Shown: piece after piece, positions 37,779 through 48,900 of the stretch
Position numbering within the stretch: the first letter of the stretch is position 1
Layout of the letters: each line of letters begins with the position of its first letter
Origin: Blastococcus sp. VKM Ac-2987
GTDB taxonomy: Bacteria > Actinomycetota > Actinomycetes > Mycobacteriales > Geodermatophilaceae
DNA length: 64,000 nt
Assembly: GCF_026967805.1 (NCBI RefSeq)
Contig: NZ_JAPVBG010000002.1
Span: 942,238-1,006,237, forward strand
Direction of reading: 5' to 3'
Notes under the pieces: model-generated
Databases searched by the model: none
Told to the model about the DNA's origin: nothing
The model's input: only the letters and a program-made list of their open reading frames with translations
Made by a program: the position numbers and the translations under genes

Positions 37779-39506
37779 GTGACGGCGACCCGGACCCCCC
37801 AGCCGGGCACCGCGGCCGACCGGTCGACGCCGACCGGGAGCGGTCGCGGACCGCGGGGTCGCGCCGAGCTCGCCCGGATCCGGCGCGGGCTGCGCCGGCG
37901 GGCCGGGCGGGCCCGCCGCCGCGCGCGGAAGACCCTCCGGGCACTGGCCACCCGGGGTGTGCGGACCTGGCGCTCGTCGCTGCAGGTGCGCATCGGCGCG
38001 ATCACCATGCTGCTGGCCGGCACGGTCGTGCTGATCGTGAGCATGGTGCTGTTCAGCCAGATCCGGGACCAGCTGCTGGACGTGAAGCGCCAGGCCGCCA
38101 TCGACCAGGTCCAGGCCGGCGTCGTCTACGCCCAGAGCGAGGTGGCCGGCATCGCCACCGGCGACGCTGCCAGCGTCCGCGCCACCCTGGCCCGCACCGT
38201 CAACCAGCTGCTCGACCGCGGTGGCGCGGCCGGTGACTTCGACGTGGTGATGATCTACCGCACCGGCGACCGCGACCGCCCGGCCACCAACCGCCGCCCG
38301 CTGTACACGGCGCTGCCCGACGACCTGCGGGCCACCGTCGACGCCGGCAGCCAGGCGTCCAAGTACGACATGGTCCCGGGCGCCTCCGGCGAGCTGCGGC
38401 CCAGCCTGCTGGTGGGGGCGCCGGTCTCCGGCGACGCGACCGGCCCCGACCGGATCGAGCTGTACTACGTCTTCCCGCTCCAGCAGGAGCAGGAGAGCCT
38501 CTCGCTGATCCGCAGCACCGTGGTGATCAGCGGCGTCGCCCTCACCCTGCTGGTCGTCGGCATCGGCGTGCTGGTCACCCGGCTCGTGGTGGACCCGGTG
38601 CGGCAGGCGGCCGGCACCGCCCAGCGGCTGGCCGAGGGGCAGCTCGAGGAGCGGATGGCGGTCCGGGGCGAGGACGACCTGGCCCGGCTGGCGACCAGCT
38701 TCAACGCTATGGCCGACAGCCTGCAGCGCCAGATCACCCAGCTCGAGGGGCTCTCCCAGCTGCAGCAGCGCTTCACCTCCGACGTCTCCCACGAGCTGCG
38801 GACCCCGCTGACCACGGTGCAGATGGCCGCCGAGGTGCTGCACGAGGCGCGGGGCGACTTCCCCGCCCACGTGGCCCGCTCCGCGGAGCTGCTGCGGGCG
38901 GAGCTGGACCGGTTCGAGGCGCTGCTGACCGACCTGCTGGAGATCAGCCGGTACGACGCGGGCGCGGCCGTGCTGGACTCGACGCCGACCGACCTGGGCG
39001 TGCTGGTCGCCCGGGTCGTGGACGGGATGGCCTCGCTGGCCGAGCGGCACGAGTGCGAGCTCCAGGTGACCCGCCCGGCCGACGGCGTGCTGGCCGAGGT
39101 CGACGCCCGCCGGGTCGAACGCATCCTGCGCAACCTCGTCGGCAACGCCATCGAGCACGGCTCCGGGCACCCGGTGGAGATCACCCTGGCGGCCAACCGC
39201 TCCGCCGCCGCGGTCACCGTCCGCGACCACGGGGTCGGCCTCAGCTCCGGCGAGGCGCAGCACGTCTTCGACCGCTTCTGGCGCGCCGACCCGTCCCGCG
39301 TGCGCACCGTGGGCGGCAGCGGGCTGGGGCTGTCGATCAGCCTCGAGGACGCCCGGCTGCACGGCGGGTGGCTGCAGGTGTGGGGGCAGCCGGGCGCCGG
39401 CGCGCAGTTCCGGCTCACCCTGCCGCTGGTCGCCGGCGACGACCTGACCAGCTCCCCGCTCCCGCTGCGCCCGGTCAAGCTGCGGCGGGCGGGGGCGCAC
39501 CGGTGA
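37779..39506 (+). CDS. mtrB: Sensor histidine kinase MtrB
   Basis: The 575-residue kinase has a long basic N-terminus, a membrane segment (about residues 73-90), an extracellular sensor part and a second membrane segment (about 243-270). Then come HAMP, the phospho-acceptor His 338 in TSDVSHELRTPLTT, the N box NLVGNAIEHG and the G box GGSGLGLSI. It pairs with MtrA to read cell-wall and division status. The basic Arg-rich N-terminus (about residues 24-55) is longer than I expect for mycobacteria. Its stop overlaps lpqB. Confidence 0.95.
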   Translation: MTATRTPQPGTAADRSTPTGSGRGPRGRAELARIRRGLRRRAGRARRRARKTLRALATRGVRTWRSSLQVRIGAITMLLAGTVVLIVSMVLFSQIRDQLLDVKRQAAIDQVQAGVVYAQSEVAGIATGDAASVRATLARTVNQLLDRGGAAGDFDVVMIYRTGDRDRPATNRRPLYTALPDDLRATVDAGSQASKYDMVPGASGELRPSLLVGAPVSGDATGPDRIELYYVFPLQQEQESLSLIRSTVVISGVALTLLVVGIGVLVTRLVVDPVRQAAGTAQRLAEGQLEERMAVRGEDDLARLATSFNAMADSLQRQITQLEGLSQLQQRFTSDVSHELRTPLTTVQMAAEVLHEARGDFPAHVARSAELLRAELDRFEALLTDLLEISRYDAGAAVLDSTPTDLGVLVARVVDGMASLAERHECELQVTRPADGVLAEVDARRVERILRNLVGNAIEHGSGHPVEITLAANRSAAAVTVRDHGVGLSSGEAQHVFDRFWRADPSRVRTVGGSGLGLSISLEDARLHGGWLQVWGQPGAGAQFRLTLPLVAGDDLTSSPLPLRPVKLRRAGAHR

Positions 39507-41236
39507 GCCGGGCGACGGCGCTCGCCGTCGCGCTGCTGGCCGCCCTGCTGGCCCTGACCTCGTGCTCCACCGTGCCGTCGGCCTCGCCGGTCGTGGAGAT
39601 CACCCAGGCGCCGGCGCGGGTGCCGCAGGCGGTCGGGATCGAGCCGCTGCCGCCGGAGGCCGGCGCCAGCGCCGAGGAGATCGTCCGCGACTTCATCAAC
39701 GCGGCGGCCAGCACGGTCCGCCGGCACCCCGTCGCCCGGCAGTACCTCACGCCCGAGGCGGACCAGGCATGGGATCCCGACGAGAGCGGGATCAGCGTCA
39801 TCGGCACCGACCTCGCCGTGGTGACCACCGACGCCGGCGCCGTCACGGTGACCGCCAACCTGATCGGGACGGTCGACCCCCGGGGCATCTTCACCGCGGC
39901 CGAGCGGGGGTTGTTCACCCGCACCTTCAGCCTGCAGCAGGTCGACGGCGAGTGGCGGATCAGCACACCGCCCGACGGCCTGATCATGCTGGAGCCGGAC
40001 TTCCGCCGGCTCTACGACGGCGTCGCGGCGTACTTCCTCGACTGGACCGGGCAGCGCGTGGTCCCGGACCCGCGGTACCTGATCCGGGGCGACTCGCAGC
40101 CCACGGCGCTGGTCGAGCGGCTGATCGCCGGTCCGTCGGCCCCGCTGGCGGCCGGGGTGCGCAACCCGCTGAGCGAGGCGGAGCTGGTCCGCGGGGTCAC
40201 CGTCCAGGGGCAGACGGCGACCGTGGAGCTCACCGGCCTGCCGGCCGAGCCCGCACCGCTGCTGGCCGAGATCAGCGCGCAGCTGGTGTGGAACCTCCAG
40301 CAGCTGGACCGGCCGCGGATCAGCAACGTCGTCGTGCTGCTGGACGGGGAACCGGTGACCCCGGCCGGGGTGCCGGTGCAGCAGACCGTGGAGGACTGGG
40401 CCTCCTTCGACCCGGACGCCGCGCCGGTCGACGGCGTGGGCCACTACATCGACGCCGGCGCGGTCAAGACCGTCGCCGAGGGGCAGCCGGTCCCGGGTCC
40501 GGCCGGCACCGGCGAGTACGGGCTGACCAGCGCGGCGATCGCGGCCGACTCGGCCAGCGGGCAGCTCTCCTTCCTCACCGGCGTGCGCACCGACGCCGGC
40601 GGCGCCACCCTCCTGGCCGGCGACTACGGCGGCGGGCTGACCGAGGTGCTGCGCGCCGGCACGCTGAGCGCCCCCACCGTCGCGGCCACCCGGACCGAGG
40701 CGTGGGTGGTGCGCGACGGCGCCGAGCTCGTGCGCATCCCCAAGGGCGGGCCGCCGCAGCCGGTGGCCGCCCCGACCCTGCCCGGCCTGGGCCGGACCGA
40801 GGTGCTGCAGCTCTCGCCGGACGGCGTCCGGGCCGCCGTGGTGGTGGACGGCCCGCAGGGCCGGCGGCTGCACGTGGGCACCGTGGTCCGCTCCGAGGAC
40901 GGCGCGGTGGTGCTCCGCGACCTGCGCAACGTGGCCCCCACGCTGGCCGGGGTCATCGACGTCGGCTGGCGGGACAGCGGGAACCTGCTGGTCCTGGCCG
41001 GCGACGAGGGGGAGGACCGCATCGTCCCGTACTCGGTCGGGGTCGACGGCTGGGGCCTGACCCTCGTGCCGACGTCCGGCCTGCCCAGCCAGCCGACCGC
41101 CCTGGGTGTCGCGCCGCTGCGCCAGCCGCTGGTCAGCGCCGGTGACACCGTCTGGCAGCTGGCCGGGGGCACCTGGGTGACCCTGGTCCGCGGCGCCGAG
41201 CCGCTGCCCGGCACGGCGCCGTTCTACCCGCTCTGA
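39503..41236 (+). CDS. lpqB: Lipoprotein LpqB, MtrAB accessory
   Basis: The 577-residue lipoprotein has a signal peptide with lipobox LTSC (Cys 21), a GerMN domain (about residues 185-310: TALVERLIAGPSAPLAAGVRN) and a C-terminal beta-propeller-like half (LQLSPDGVRAAVVVDG, GVIDVGWRDSGNLLVLAG). LpqB interacts with MtrB and tunes MtrA phosphorylation. Start GTG 39503 overlaps the mtrB stop (GTGA), so kinase and lipoprotein are translationally coupled. Length matches Rv3244c. Confidence 0.95.
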   Translation: MSRATALAVALLAALLALTSCSTVPSASPVVEITQAPARVPQAVGIEPLPPEAGASAEEIVRDFINAAASTVRRHPVARQYLTPEADQAWDPDESGISVIGTDLAVVTTDAGAVTVTANLIGTVDPRGIFTAAERGLFTRTFSLQQVDGEWRISTPPDGLIMLEPDFRRLYDGVAAYFLDWTGQRVVPDPRYLIRGDSQPTALVERLIAGPSAPLAAGVRNPLSEAELVRGVTVQGQTATVELTGLPAEPAPLLAEISAQLVWNLQQLDRPRISNVVVLLDGEPVTPAGVPVQQTVEDWASFDPDAAPVDGVGHYIDAGAVKTVAEGQPVPGPAGTGEYGLTSAAIAADSASGQLSFLTGVRTDAGGATLLAGDYGGGLTEVLRAGTLSAPTVAATRTEAWVVRDGAELVRIPKGGPPQPVAAPTLPGLGRTEVLQLSPDGVRAAVVVDGPQGRRLHVGTVVRSEDGAVVLRDLRNVAPTLAGVIDVGWRDSGNLLVLAGDEGEDRIVPYSVGVDGWGLTLVPTSGLPSQPTALGVAPLRQPLVSAGDTVWQLAGGTWVTLVRGAEPLPGTAPFYPL

Positions 41237-41298
41237 CCCGCCGGGGCCGGCTCGTCCACAGATGACTCCGGGGGCCGCCCGATCGCCGGCCGGCCGGG

Positions 41299-41304
41299 CA
41301 GTCT
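41299..41304 (+). promoter_or_regulatory. -10 box CAGTCT for comF-like gene (leaderless)
   Basis: CAGTCT is 6 bases upstream of GTG 41311. Confidence 0.4.
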
Positions 41305-41310
41305 GGACCG

Positions 41311-42099
41311 GTGGGGATCCCGGTGCTGTCGGCGCTGGCCGACCTGGTGCTGCCCCGCACCTGCGCGGGCTGCGGGCTGCCCGGCCGGGCGCTGTGCCCC
41401 CGCTGCGCCCGGTTGCTCGCCGCGCCCCGGCTGGCGCAGCCCCGGCGGTTCCCGCCGGGCTTCCCGCCGACGGTCGCGGCCGGCGGCTACGCGGGGCCGG
41501 TCCGCCCGGTGGTCAACGCCTTCAAGGAGCAGGGGCGGGCGGAGCTGGCCGCACCGCTGGGCACCGCGCTGGCCCTCGCCGTCGCCGCCGTCCGGCTGGG
41601 CGTGGACGTGGAGCCACCGGTGCTGCTGGTGCCCGTGCCGACCTCGCCGGCCGCCGTCCGGGCCCGGGGCCGGGACCACGTGCGGGAGCTGACCACCCGC
41701 GCGGTGGCGGAGTTGCGGGCGGCCGGCGTGGCGGCCGCCGAGAGCCGGGCGCTGCGCCGGCGAGGTCGGATCCGCGACTCCGCCGGGCTGTCCGCCACCG
41801 AGCGGCGGGCCAACCTCGCCGGCACGTTCGCGCTGGACGGCCGGCCCCGGCCGGCGGGCGCGCTGCTGGTCCTGGTCGACGACGTCGTGACCACCGGCGC
41901 CACCCTCACCGAGGCGGCGGCGGTGCTCGCGCCCGCGGCAGGTGCGGCCGGGCTCACCGTCGTCGCGGCGGTGGTGGCCGCGACGCCGCGGGAACCGGCG
42001 AATCCGCCGGGCGGGCCTTCCGGTCCCGGGTGGTACCGGCCCCGGACCGTCTCCCCGCACGACCTCGATCGACTGTCGCGGCCCCGGGGGAGGGACTAG
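41311..42099 (+). CDS. comF: ComF-family phosphoribosyltransferase-like protein
   Basis: The 262-residue protein has an N-terminal zinc finger (PRTCAGCGLPGRALCPRCARLL), NAFKEQGRAELAAPLG and the PRTase motif LLVLVDDVVTTGATLTEAA. ComF proteins take part in single-stranded DNA uptake in competent bacteria, but in most actinobacteria the role is unproven. It is followed closely by hpf, as in mycobacteria (Rv3242c-Rv3241c). Confidence 0.9.
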   Translation: MGIPVLSALADLVLPRTCAGCGLPGRALCPRCARLLAAPRLAQPRRFPPGFPPTVAAGGYAGPVRPVVNAFKEQGRAELAAPLGTALALAVAAVRLGVDVEPPVLLVPVPTSPAAVRARGRDHVRELTTRAVAELRAAGVAAAESRALRRRGRIRDSAGLSATERRANLAGTFALDGRPRPAGALLVLVDDVVTTGATLTEAAAVLAPAAGAAGLTVVAAVVAATPREPANPPGGPSGPGWYRPRTVSPHDLDRLSRPRGRD

Positions 42100-42102
42100 C
42101 GT
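42097..42102 (+). promoter_or_regulatory. -10 box TAGCGT for hpf
   Basis: TAGCGT overlaps the comF stop codon and predicts a start near 42109, giving a 30-base leader with GGGAGG. Confidence 0.45.
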
Positions 42103-42138
42103 CGAAGCGACCAACGCCCGCCCCAACCGGGAGGTCTC

Positions 42139-42825
42139 ATGGAGATCGTGGTCCGTGGTCGCAACGTCGAGGTTCCCGAGCACTACCGGCAACACGTCGA
42201 GGACAAGGTCGGTCAGCTGGAGCGGTTCGACGCCAAGCTGTCCCGCATCGACGTGGAGCTCTTCCACGAGAAGAACCCCCGCCAGTCGGCCAGCTGCCAG
42301 CGCGTGGAGATCACCCTCCGCGGCAAGGGCCCCGTCGTCCGGGCGGAGGCGGCCGGTCCCGACTTCTACGCCGCGCTCGACCTGGCGAGCGCGAAACTGG
42401 ACAACCGGCTGCGCCGGGCGGCCGATCGCCGCCGGGTGCACCACGGCCGCCGGACCCCCGACAGCGTCCGCCTGACCGGCGCGGCGCTCGACGGCGGGCA
42501 CCCCGAGCTCGGCATCGAGCAGCAGCTCGAGCTCGACCGCGAGCTCGCGTCCGGGCCGCACGTCACCGATCTGGACGAGCACCTGCCCGGCCAGATCGTG
42601 CGGGAGAAGTACCACCCCGCGACTCCCATGACCGTCGACCAGGCCCTCCACGAGATGGAGCTGGTCGGCCACGACTTCTTCCTGTTCCAGTGCGCCGACA
42701 CCGGCGTGCCGACCGTGGTCTACCGCCGGCACGCCTACGACTACGGCCTCATCCGGCTCGCCCCCGTGTCCTCGGACAGCGGCGCGCCGGCCGGGCGGCC
42801 GGTGGCCACTTCGGCCGCCGTCTGA
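42139..42825 (+). CDS. hpf: Ribosome hibernation-promoting factor, long form
   Basis: The 228-residue protein has the N-terminal S30AE/RaiA domain (MEIVVRGRNVEVPEHYRQHV and DFYAALDLASAKLDNRLRRA) and the C-terminal long-HPF dimerisation domain (MTVDQALHEMELVGHDFFLF and VVYRRHAYDYGLIRL). Long HPF dimerises 70S ribosomes into inactive 100S particles under stress. ATG 42139 has GGGAGG at 5-6 bases. A strong hairpin follows. Confidence 0.95.
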   Translation: MEIVVRGRNVEVPEHYRQHVEDKVGQLERFDAKLSRIDVELFHEKNPRQSASCQRVEITLRGKGPVVRAEAAGPDFYAALDLASAKLDNRLRRAADRRRVHHGRRTPDSVRLTGAALDGGHPELGIEQQLELDRELASGPHVTDLDEHLPGQIVREKYHPATPMTVDQALHEMELVGHDFFLFQCADTGVPTVVYRRHAYDYGLIRLAPVSSDSGAPAGRPVATSAAV

Positions 42826-42828
42826 CCT

Positions 42829-42860
42829 GGGTGGGGGCGCGGCCGGCCGCGCCCCCACCC
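42829..42860. terminator. Bidirectional hairpin after hpf
   Basis: A 32-bp perfect palindrome (GGGTGGGGGCGCGGCC and its complement) lies between convergent genes, giving a 14-bp stem with a 4-base loop. Confidence 0.75.
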
Positions 42861-42870
42861 GCTCGGCCGG

Positions 42871-42993
42871 TCAGCAGCCGGCCGCAGAGGACCGCGTCGC
42901 CGCGGCTGCCGTCGCGCGGTACGGCCGCAGCACCAGCGGCTCGGAGTGCAGCGTCTCGGTGGGCAGGTCCACGGCGGAGATGTCGGGCGTCAC
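42871..42993 (-). CDS. Possible 40-aa small protein downstream of F420-type oxidoreductase
   Basis: GTG 42993 opens a 40-codon frame, 10 bases after the stop of the oxidoreductase gene, with GAGGATC as ribosome-binding site. The peptide reads TPDISAVDLPTETLHSEPLV, then LRPYR, an Ala/Ser-rich part and a terminal Gly-Cys. It has no signal peptide and no match I recognise. The spacing and RBS favour a real coupled gene; the short length means it could be chance. Confidence 0.4.
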   Translation of the reverse strand: MTPDISAVDLPTETLHSEPLVLRPYRATAAAATRSSAAGC

Positions 42994-43003
42994 CGCCCGA
43001 TCC

Positions 43004-43396
43004 TCACGCGTTGCCGAGGACCCGGTCGACCGAGATCTCGACGACCACCCGCGCCGGGTTCTCGCGGGGCTGCCGGTAGCGGGCCGCGTAGCGCGCGACG
43101 GCGTCGGCGACCGAGGCGGCGTCGTCCCGCACCACCGCCGTCCCCTCGAGGGTGACCCAGCGGCGGCCGTCGACCTGGCAGACGGCGACCCGCGCCTGCC
43201 CGTCCCGCACGTGGCGCGCCTTCGCCGAGCCACCGGAGGTGATCACGCGCGCCGTCCGCGTCGCGGCGTCGTAGGTCACGCCCACCGGCACGACGTGCGG
43301 CGTCCCGTCGCGGCGCAGCGTGGTCAGTGTCGCCAGGTGGCGCTCGGTGAGGAAGCCGAGCAGATCGGGGCCGAGGTCGTCCAGGTCGTGCGGCAC
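43004..43396 (-). CDS. PPOX-class, probably F420-dependent oxidoreductase
   Basis: The 130-residue protein fits the split-barrel flavin/deazaflavin family: [58 protein letters not shown] and a C-terminal [12 protein letters not shown]. Such small actinobacterial proteins are mostly F420-dependent reductases (TIGR03618-like). F420 is probably made in this organism, since fbiA and fbiB are at 15-17 kb. Substrate unknown. GTG 43396 follows a -10 box. Confidence 0.85.
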   Translation of the reverse strand: MPHDLDDLGPDLLGFLTERHLATLTTLRRDGTPHVVPVGVTYDAATRTARVITSGGSAKARHVRDGQARVAVCQVDGRRWVTLEGTAVVRDDAASVADAVARYAARYRQPRENPARVVVEISVDRVLGNA

Positions 43397-43402
43397 GGAT
43401 GG

Positions 43403-43408
43403 AGGTTA
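43403..43408 (-). promoter_or_regulatory. -10 box TAACCT for PPOX oxidoreductase (leaderless)
   Basis: Minus-strand TAACCT is 6 bases upstream of GTG 43396, divergent from the secA promoter 60 bases away. Confidence 0.5.
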
Positions 43409-43467
43409 GGCCGGGTGCCGGGGGAGGGGGTGCCCGCGTCGCGGACCGCGGTGCTGGTGCCGCCGCC

Positions 43468-43473
43468 TACGCT
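43468..43473 (+). promoter_or_regulatory. -10 box TACGCT for secA (leaderless)
   Basis: TACGCT is 6 bases upstream of GTG 43480 and 9 bases upstream of GTG 43483. Confidence 0.5.
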
Positions 43474-43479
43474 GGGGGT

Positions 43480-46530
<3,051 letters not shown>

Positions 46531-46542
46531 CGGCTCCGACGA

Positions 46543-46578
46543 CGACGCCCCGCCGACCGGACGGTCGGCGGGGCGTCG
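46543..46578 (+). terminator. Hairpin after secA
   Basis: A perfect 16-bp stem (46543-46558 with 46563-46578) closes a GGAC loop between secA and the convergent Rv3235-like gene. It can serve both directions. Confidence 0.8.
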
Positions 46579-46602
46579 CGCGTCCCGGCCCGGACGGTGA
46601 CG

Positions 46603-47145
46603 TCAGCCGATCTGCAGGGCGGTGCACCGCCAGGAGCCGTCGATGCCCTCCAGCCGGGCGGCCACGGCGTGCGCGCGCCCGCCGCGGTGGGCGACGGCGC
46701 TGATCTCGGCGACCCCGTCCACCGGCTCGCACACGCGCACCCGGCCGATCACCACCGGGGCGCTGCCCTCGGCGCACCACCGTGGCCGGCGGCCGGCGGA
46801 GAGGGCGGCGTAGACCCCGGCCGTGGTGAGGGGGCGCACCTGCGCGAGCGGCCGGCGTCCGGCCAGCACCTCCAGGGCGGTGGTCACCAGCCGCCGCGCC
46901 GTCTCCGCCGCCGGCGGGAGCTCCGCCCGCCCGGACAGGACCGGCCCGAACTCGTCGCGCGGAGCGGCGGTCGACAGCAGGCGTGGCCGGGGGCCGGGCT
47001 GCGGCGCCGGCCGGGGGACCTCGCCTCCGGGGTGGACCAGGCGCAGCGCCGGGCGCGGCTCGAGGGGCGGCTGCGGCGTCGGGACGACGGTCAGGCGCAG
47101 GGCCGGCTGCCCGGTGGTCGGAGCGGTGCTGGACGGTGCGGTCAT
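46603..47145 (-). CDS. Rv3235-family protein
   Basis: The 180-residue protein has a Pro-rich N-terminal half and a C-terminal domain (ETARRLVTTALEVLAGRRPLAQVRPLTTAGVY, VIGRVRVCEPVDGVAEISAVA, GIDGSWRCTALQIG) of the Rv3235 type, distantly like NTF2-fold domains. Function is unknown. ATG 47145 overlaps the stop of the LysM gene (ATGA), so the two are coupled. Mycobacteria have Rv3235 in the same neighbourhood, between secA1 and the WS/DGAT gene. Confidence 0.82.
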   Translation of the reverse strand: MTAPSSTAPTTGQPALRLTVVPTPQPPLEPRPALRLVHPGGEVPRPAPQPGPRPRLLSTAAPRDEFGPVLSGRAELPPAAETARRLVTTALEVLAGRRPLAQVRPLTTAGVYAALSAGRRPRWCAEGSAPVVIGRVRVCEPVDGVAEISAVAHRGGRAHAVAARLEGIDGSWRCTALQIG

Positions 47146-47909
47146 CGGGTCTCCCGGTGCGTGCGGTCGGTTGGGGAAGGGGCGGGTTCCGGCAGGAGCG
47201 GCGGGCGCAGCACCTGACCGGGCAGCAGCCGGTCGGGGTCGGGCCCGATGACGTCGGCGTTCGCCGACCACCACGCCTGGACGGCGGTGGCCACCTCGGC
47301 GGGGGACGGGGCGTGCCCGGCATCGGCGGTCAGGCGGCGCTCGGCGATGCGCCACAGGCAGTCGCCCCGGACGACGACGTGCTCGCCGGCCTGCGGCGCA
47401 GCGGGCCAGTCGGGGAGGAGGTCCCCGGCCCGGTGCCCGTTCTCCGCCGCCGACGGGGACGCCGGGGGAGCGGCCGGCCAGTCGGGCGCGGCGTCCTCCG
47501 TCGACGGGGCGGCGGGCGAGGCGGCGGCCGGCGTCGCGGCGAGCACGGTCACCGCGGCGCCGAGGACGGGTGGGGCGAGCCCGAGGCCCACCCCGAGCGC
47601 CAGCGCGGCGGCGTGGCGGGCGCCGCGGGGCAGCAGTGTGCGGAGGGCTCCGCCCGCGACCGCGCCGGCCGCGCCGGGTACCGCGGAGAGCGCGGTCAGC
47701 AGCAGCCCGAGCGCCCCCCAGCTCCACACCAGCCAGGCCAGCAGGCCGACGAGGTGCAGGACCAGGACGTCGGCCCCGGCGGCGTCGGCCGTGCGCTGTG
47801 CCGCGCCGAGCGCGGCGAGGGAGTCGGGGAGGGCGGGCGTCAACGCCGCCAGCACGCCGGCGACGCCGGTCATGCCGAGCGTCGTCCCGACCAGCCGTCG
47901 CGGTGACAT
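47142..47909 (-). CDS. Membrane protein with C-terminal LysM-type domain
   Basis: The 255-residue product has hydrophobic segments at about residues 8-25, 48-75 and 100-125. A Pro/Ala-rich stretch and a C-terminal LysM-like domain follow (EHVVVRGDCLWRIAERRL and DPDRLLPGQVLRPP). LysM domains bind peptidoglycan. ATG 47909 has GAGGAGG 6 bases upstream; longer frames are not used. It is translationally coupled to the Rv3235-like gene, so the two may form one envelope unit. Confidence 0.82.
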   Translation of the reverse strand: MSPRRLVGTTLGMTGVAGVLAALTPALPDSLAALGAAQRTADAAGADVLVLHLVGLLAWLVWSWGALGLLLTALSAVPGAAGAVAGGALRTLLPRGARHAAALALGVGLGLAPPVLGAAVTVLAATPAAASPAAPSTEDAAPDWPAAPPASPSAAENGHRAGDLLPDWPAAPQAGEHVVVRGDCLWRIAERRLTADAGHAPSPAEVATAVQAWWSANADVIGPDPDRLLPGQVLRPPLLPEPAPSPTDRTHRETR

Positions 47910-47941
47910 GCGCACCCTCCTCGCTGTTGATGTTGTGTTAC

Positions 47942-47970
47942 TAAAGCAAGCAAACGCAACCAAACGCAAG
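47942..47970. promoter_or_regulatory. 10-bp-phased direct repeats (TTGCGTTTG on minus strand)
   Basis: On the plus strand CAAACGCAAC (47951-47960) and CAAACGCAAG (47961-47970) are adjacent, preceded by AAAGCAAG (47943-47950). The repeats recur every 10 bp, one helical turn, in an unusually AT-rich gap between the divergent genes at 47909 and 48007. They could be sites for a MerR/BldC-type protein, which bind head-to-tail direct repeats. Confidence 0.5.
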
Positions 47971-47983
47971 CATGTGCACCATC

Positions 47984-47989
47984 TAGGCT
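47984..47989 (+). promoter_or_regulatory. -10 box TAGGCT for gene at 48007
   Basis: TAGGCT predicts a start near 47996. GGAGG lies 6 bases before ATG 48007. Confidence 0.45.
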
Positions 47990-48006
47990 GTCCACGGAGG
48001 TGGGGC

Positions 48007-48576
48007 ATGCGGTGGCAGCAGCTCTTCGCGGACCTGCAGGCGCAGTTCGAGGCCGCGGAGGAGGCGGAGTCGCGGGCCGAGTGGGCGTCGCGGGCGCGTG
48101 CGGAGACGGGCGCGGTCCGGCTGGTCGACCGCCTCGGTGGATCGGTCGGCGCGCAGCTGGTCGTGACCTGCAGGGGAGCGGGCCGCATCACCGGGGTGCT
48201 CACCGAGCTCGGCGCCGACTGGCTCCTGCTCGCCGGTGAGCGCGACCGGGAGCAGCTCGTGGCGGCCGGTGCGGTCCGGGCCGTCGCCGGGCTGGGTCGG
48301 TGGACCGCGCCCGCGCGGGAGGACGGCGCCGTGCGGGCGCGGCTGGACCTGCGGCGCGCGCTGCGCGGGCTGGCGCGCGACCGGAGCGTCGTCCAGGTGC
48401 TGCTCGACGACGGGACGGTGCTGATCGGGACGATCGACCGGGTGGGCGCCGACTACGTCGAGCTGGCCGAGCACCACGCGGACGAGCCGCGCCGCCCGGG
48501 AGCGGTGCGGCAGGTGCACGCGGTGGTCATCGACGCGGTGGCGGTGGTCCGGACCCTGGCACCCGGCTGGGACTGA
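48007..48576 (+). CDS. Conserved hypothetical protein, two SH3-like repeats
   Basis: The 189-residue soluble protein starts MRWQQLFADLQAQFEAAEEAE, a coiled-coil-like helix. Two similar beta units follow (GRITGVLTELGADWLLLAGE and GTVLIGTIDRVGADYVELAEH) that look like Sm/SH3-type barrels. Homologues are common next to the HTH gene in actinobacteria, to my recollection, but no function is known. It converges with the HTH gene and shares its upstream region with the LysM gene. Confidence 0.75.
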   Translation: MRWQQLFADLQAQFEAAEEAESRAEWASRARAETGAVRLVDRLGGSVGAQLVVTCRGAGRITGVLTELGADWLLLAGERDREQLVAAGAVRAVAGLGRWTAPAREDGAVRARLDLRRALRGLARDRSVVQVLLDDGTVLIGTIDRVGADYVELAEHHADEPRRPGAVRQVHAVVIDAVAVVRTLAPGWD

Positions 48577-48580
48577 GCGT

Positions 48581-48844
48581 TCAGACGCGCTGCTCGGGGC
48601 TCTCCGCCGGGGCGTCGGTGGGAGCTCCGGCCGCGGGCTCCGGCGGCACCGTGCCGGCGCGGGCCTCGGCGTACTTCTGCTGGATGAAGCGCTCCAACTC
48701 GTCGACCTCGATGCGCCACTGGCCGCGCCCACCGATCTGGATGGCGATCAGGTCCTTGCGGCGCACCAGCGCGTAGGCCTGCGACCAGGAGACGTTGAGG
48801 ATCTCCGCGACGTCGTCGAGGGTCAGGAAACGCGGTGTGGGCAT
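48581..48844 (-). CDS. Small helix-turn-helix regulator, BldC/excisionase type
   Basis: The 87-residue protein has a MerR/excisionase-like wing-helix: RFLTLDDVAEILNVSWSQAYAL, VRRKDLIAIQIGGRGQWRIE and VDELERFIQQKYAEAR. A Pro/Ala-rich tail follows. Such small proteins bind DNA as oligomers on direct repeats (BldC) or as excisionases; no integrase is nearby, so a regulator is likely. ATG 48844 has GGAGG 4 bases upstream. Phased repeats at 47942 and an inverted repeat at 48901 flank it. Confidence 0.85.
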   Translation of the reverse strand: MPTPRFLTLDDVAEILNVSWSQAYALVRRKDLIAIQIGGRGQWRIEVDELERFIQQKYAEARAGTVPPEPAAGAPTDAPAESPEQRV

Positions 48845-48868
48845 CGGTCCTCCATCCGTTCGCCGCCC

Positions 48869-48874
48869 AGTCTG
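48869..48874 (-). promoter_or_regulatory. -10 box CAGACT for HTH regulator
   Basis: Minus-strand CAGACT predicts a start near 48862, giving an 18-base leader with GGAGG. Confidence 0.35.
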
Positions 48875-48900
48875 TCAGCCGAGCCGGTGGTCCGAGCGCG

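Noticed and set aside
48581..48844. Phage excisionase and mobile element signal
   Set aside because: No integrase, att-like repeat or tRNA is adjacent, and the neighbours are conserved backbone genes.
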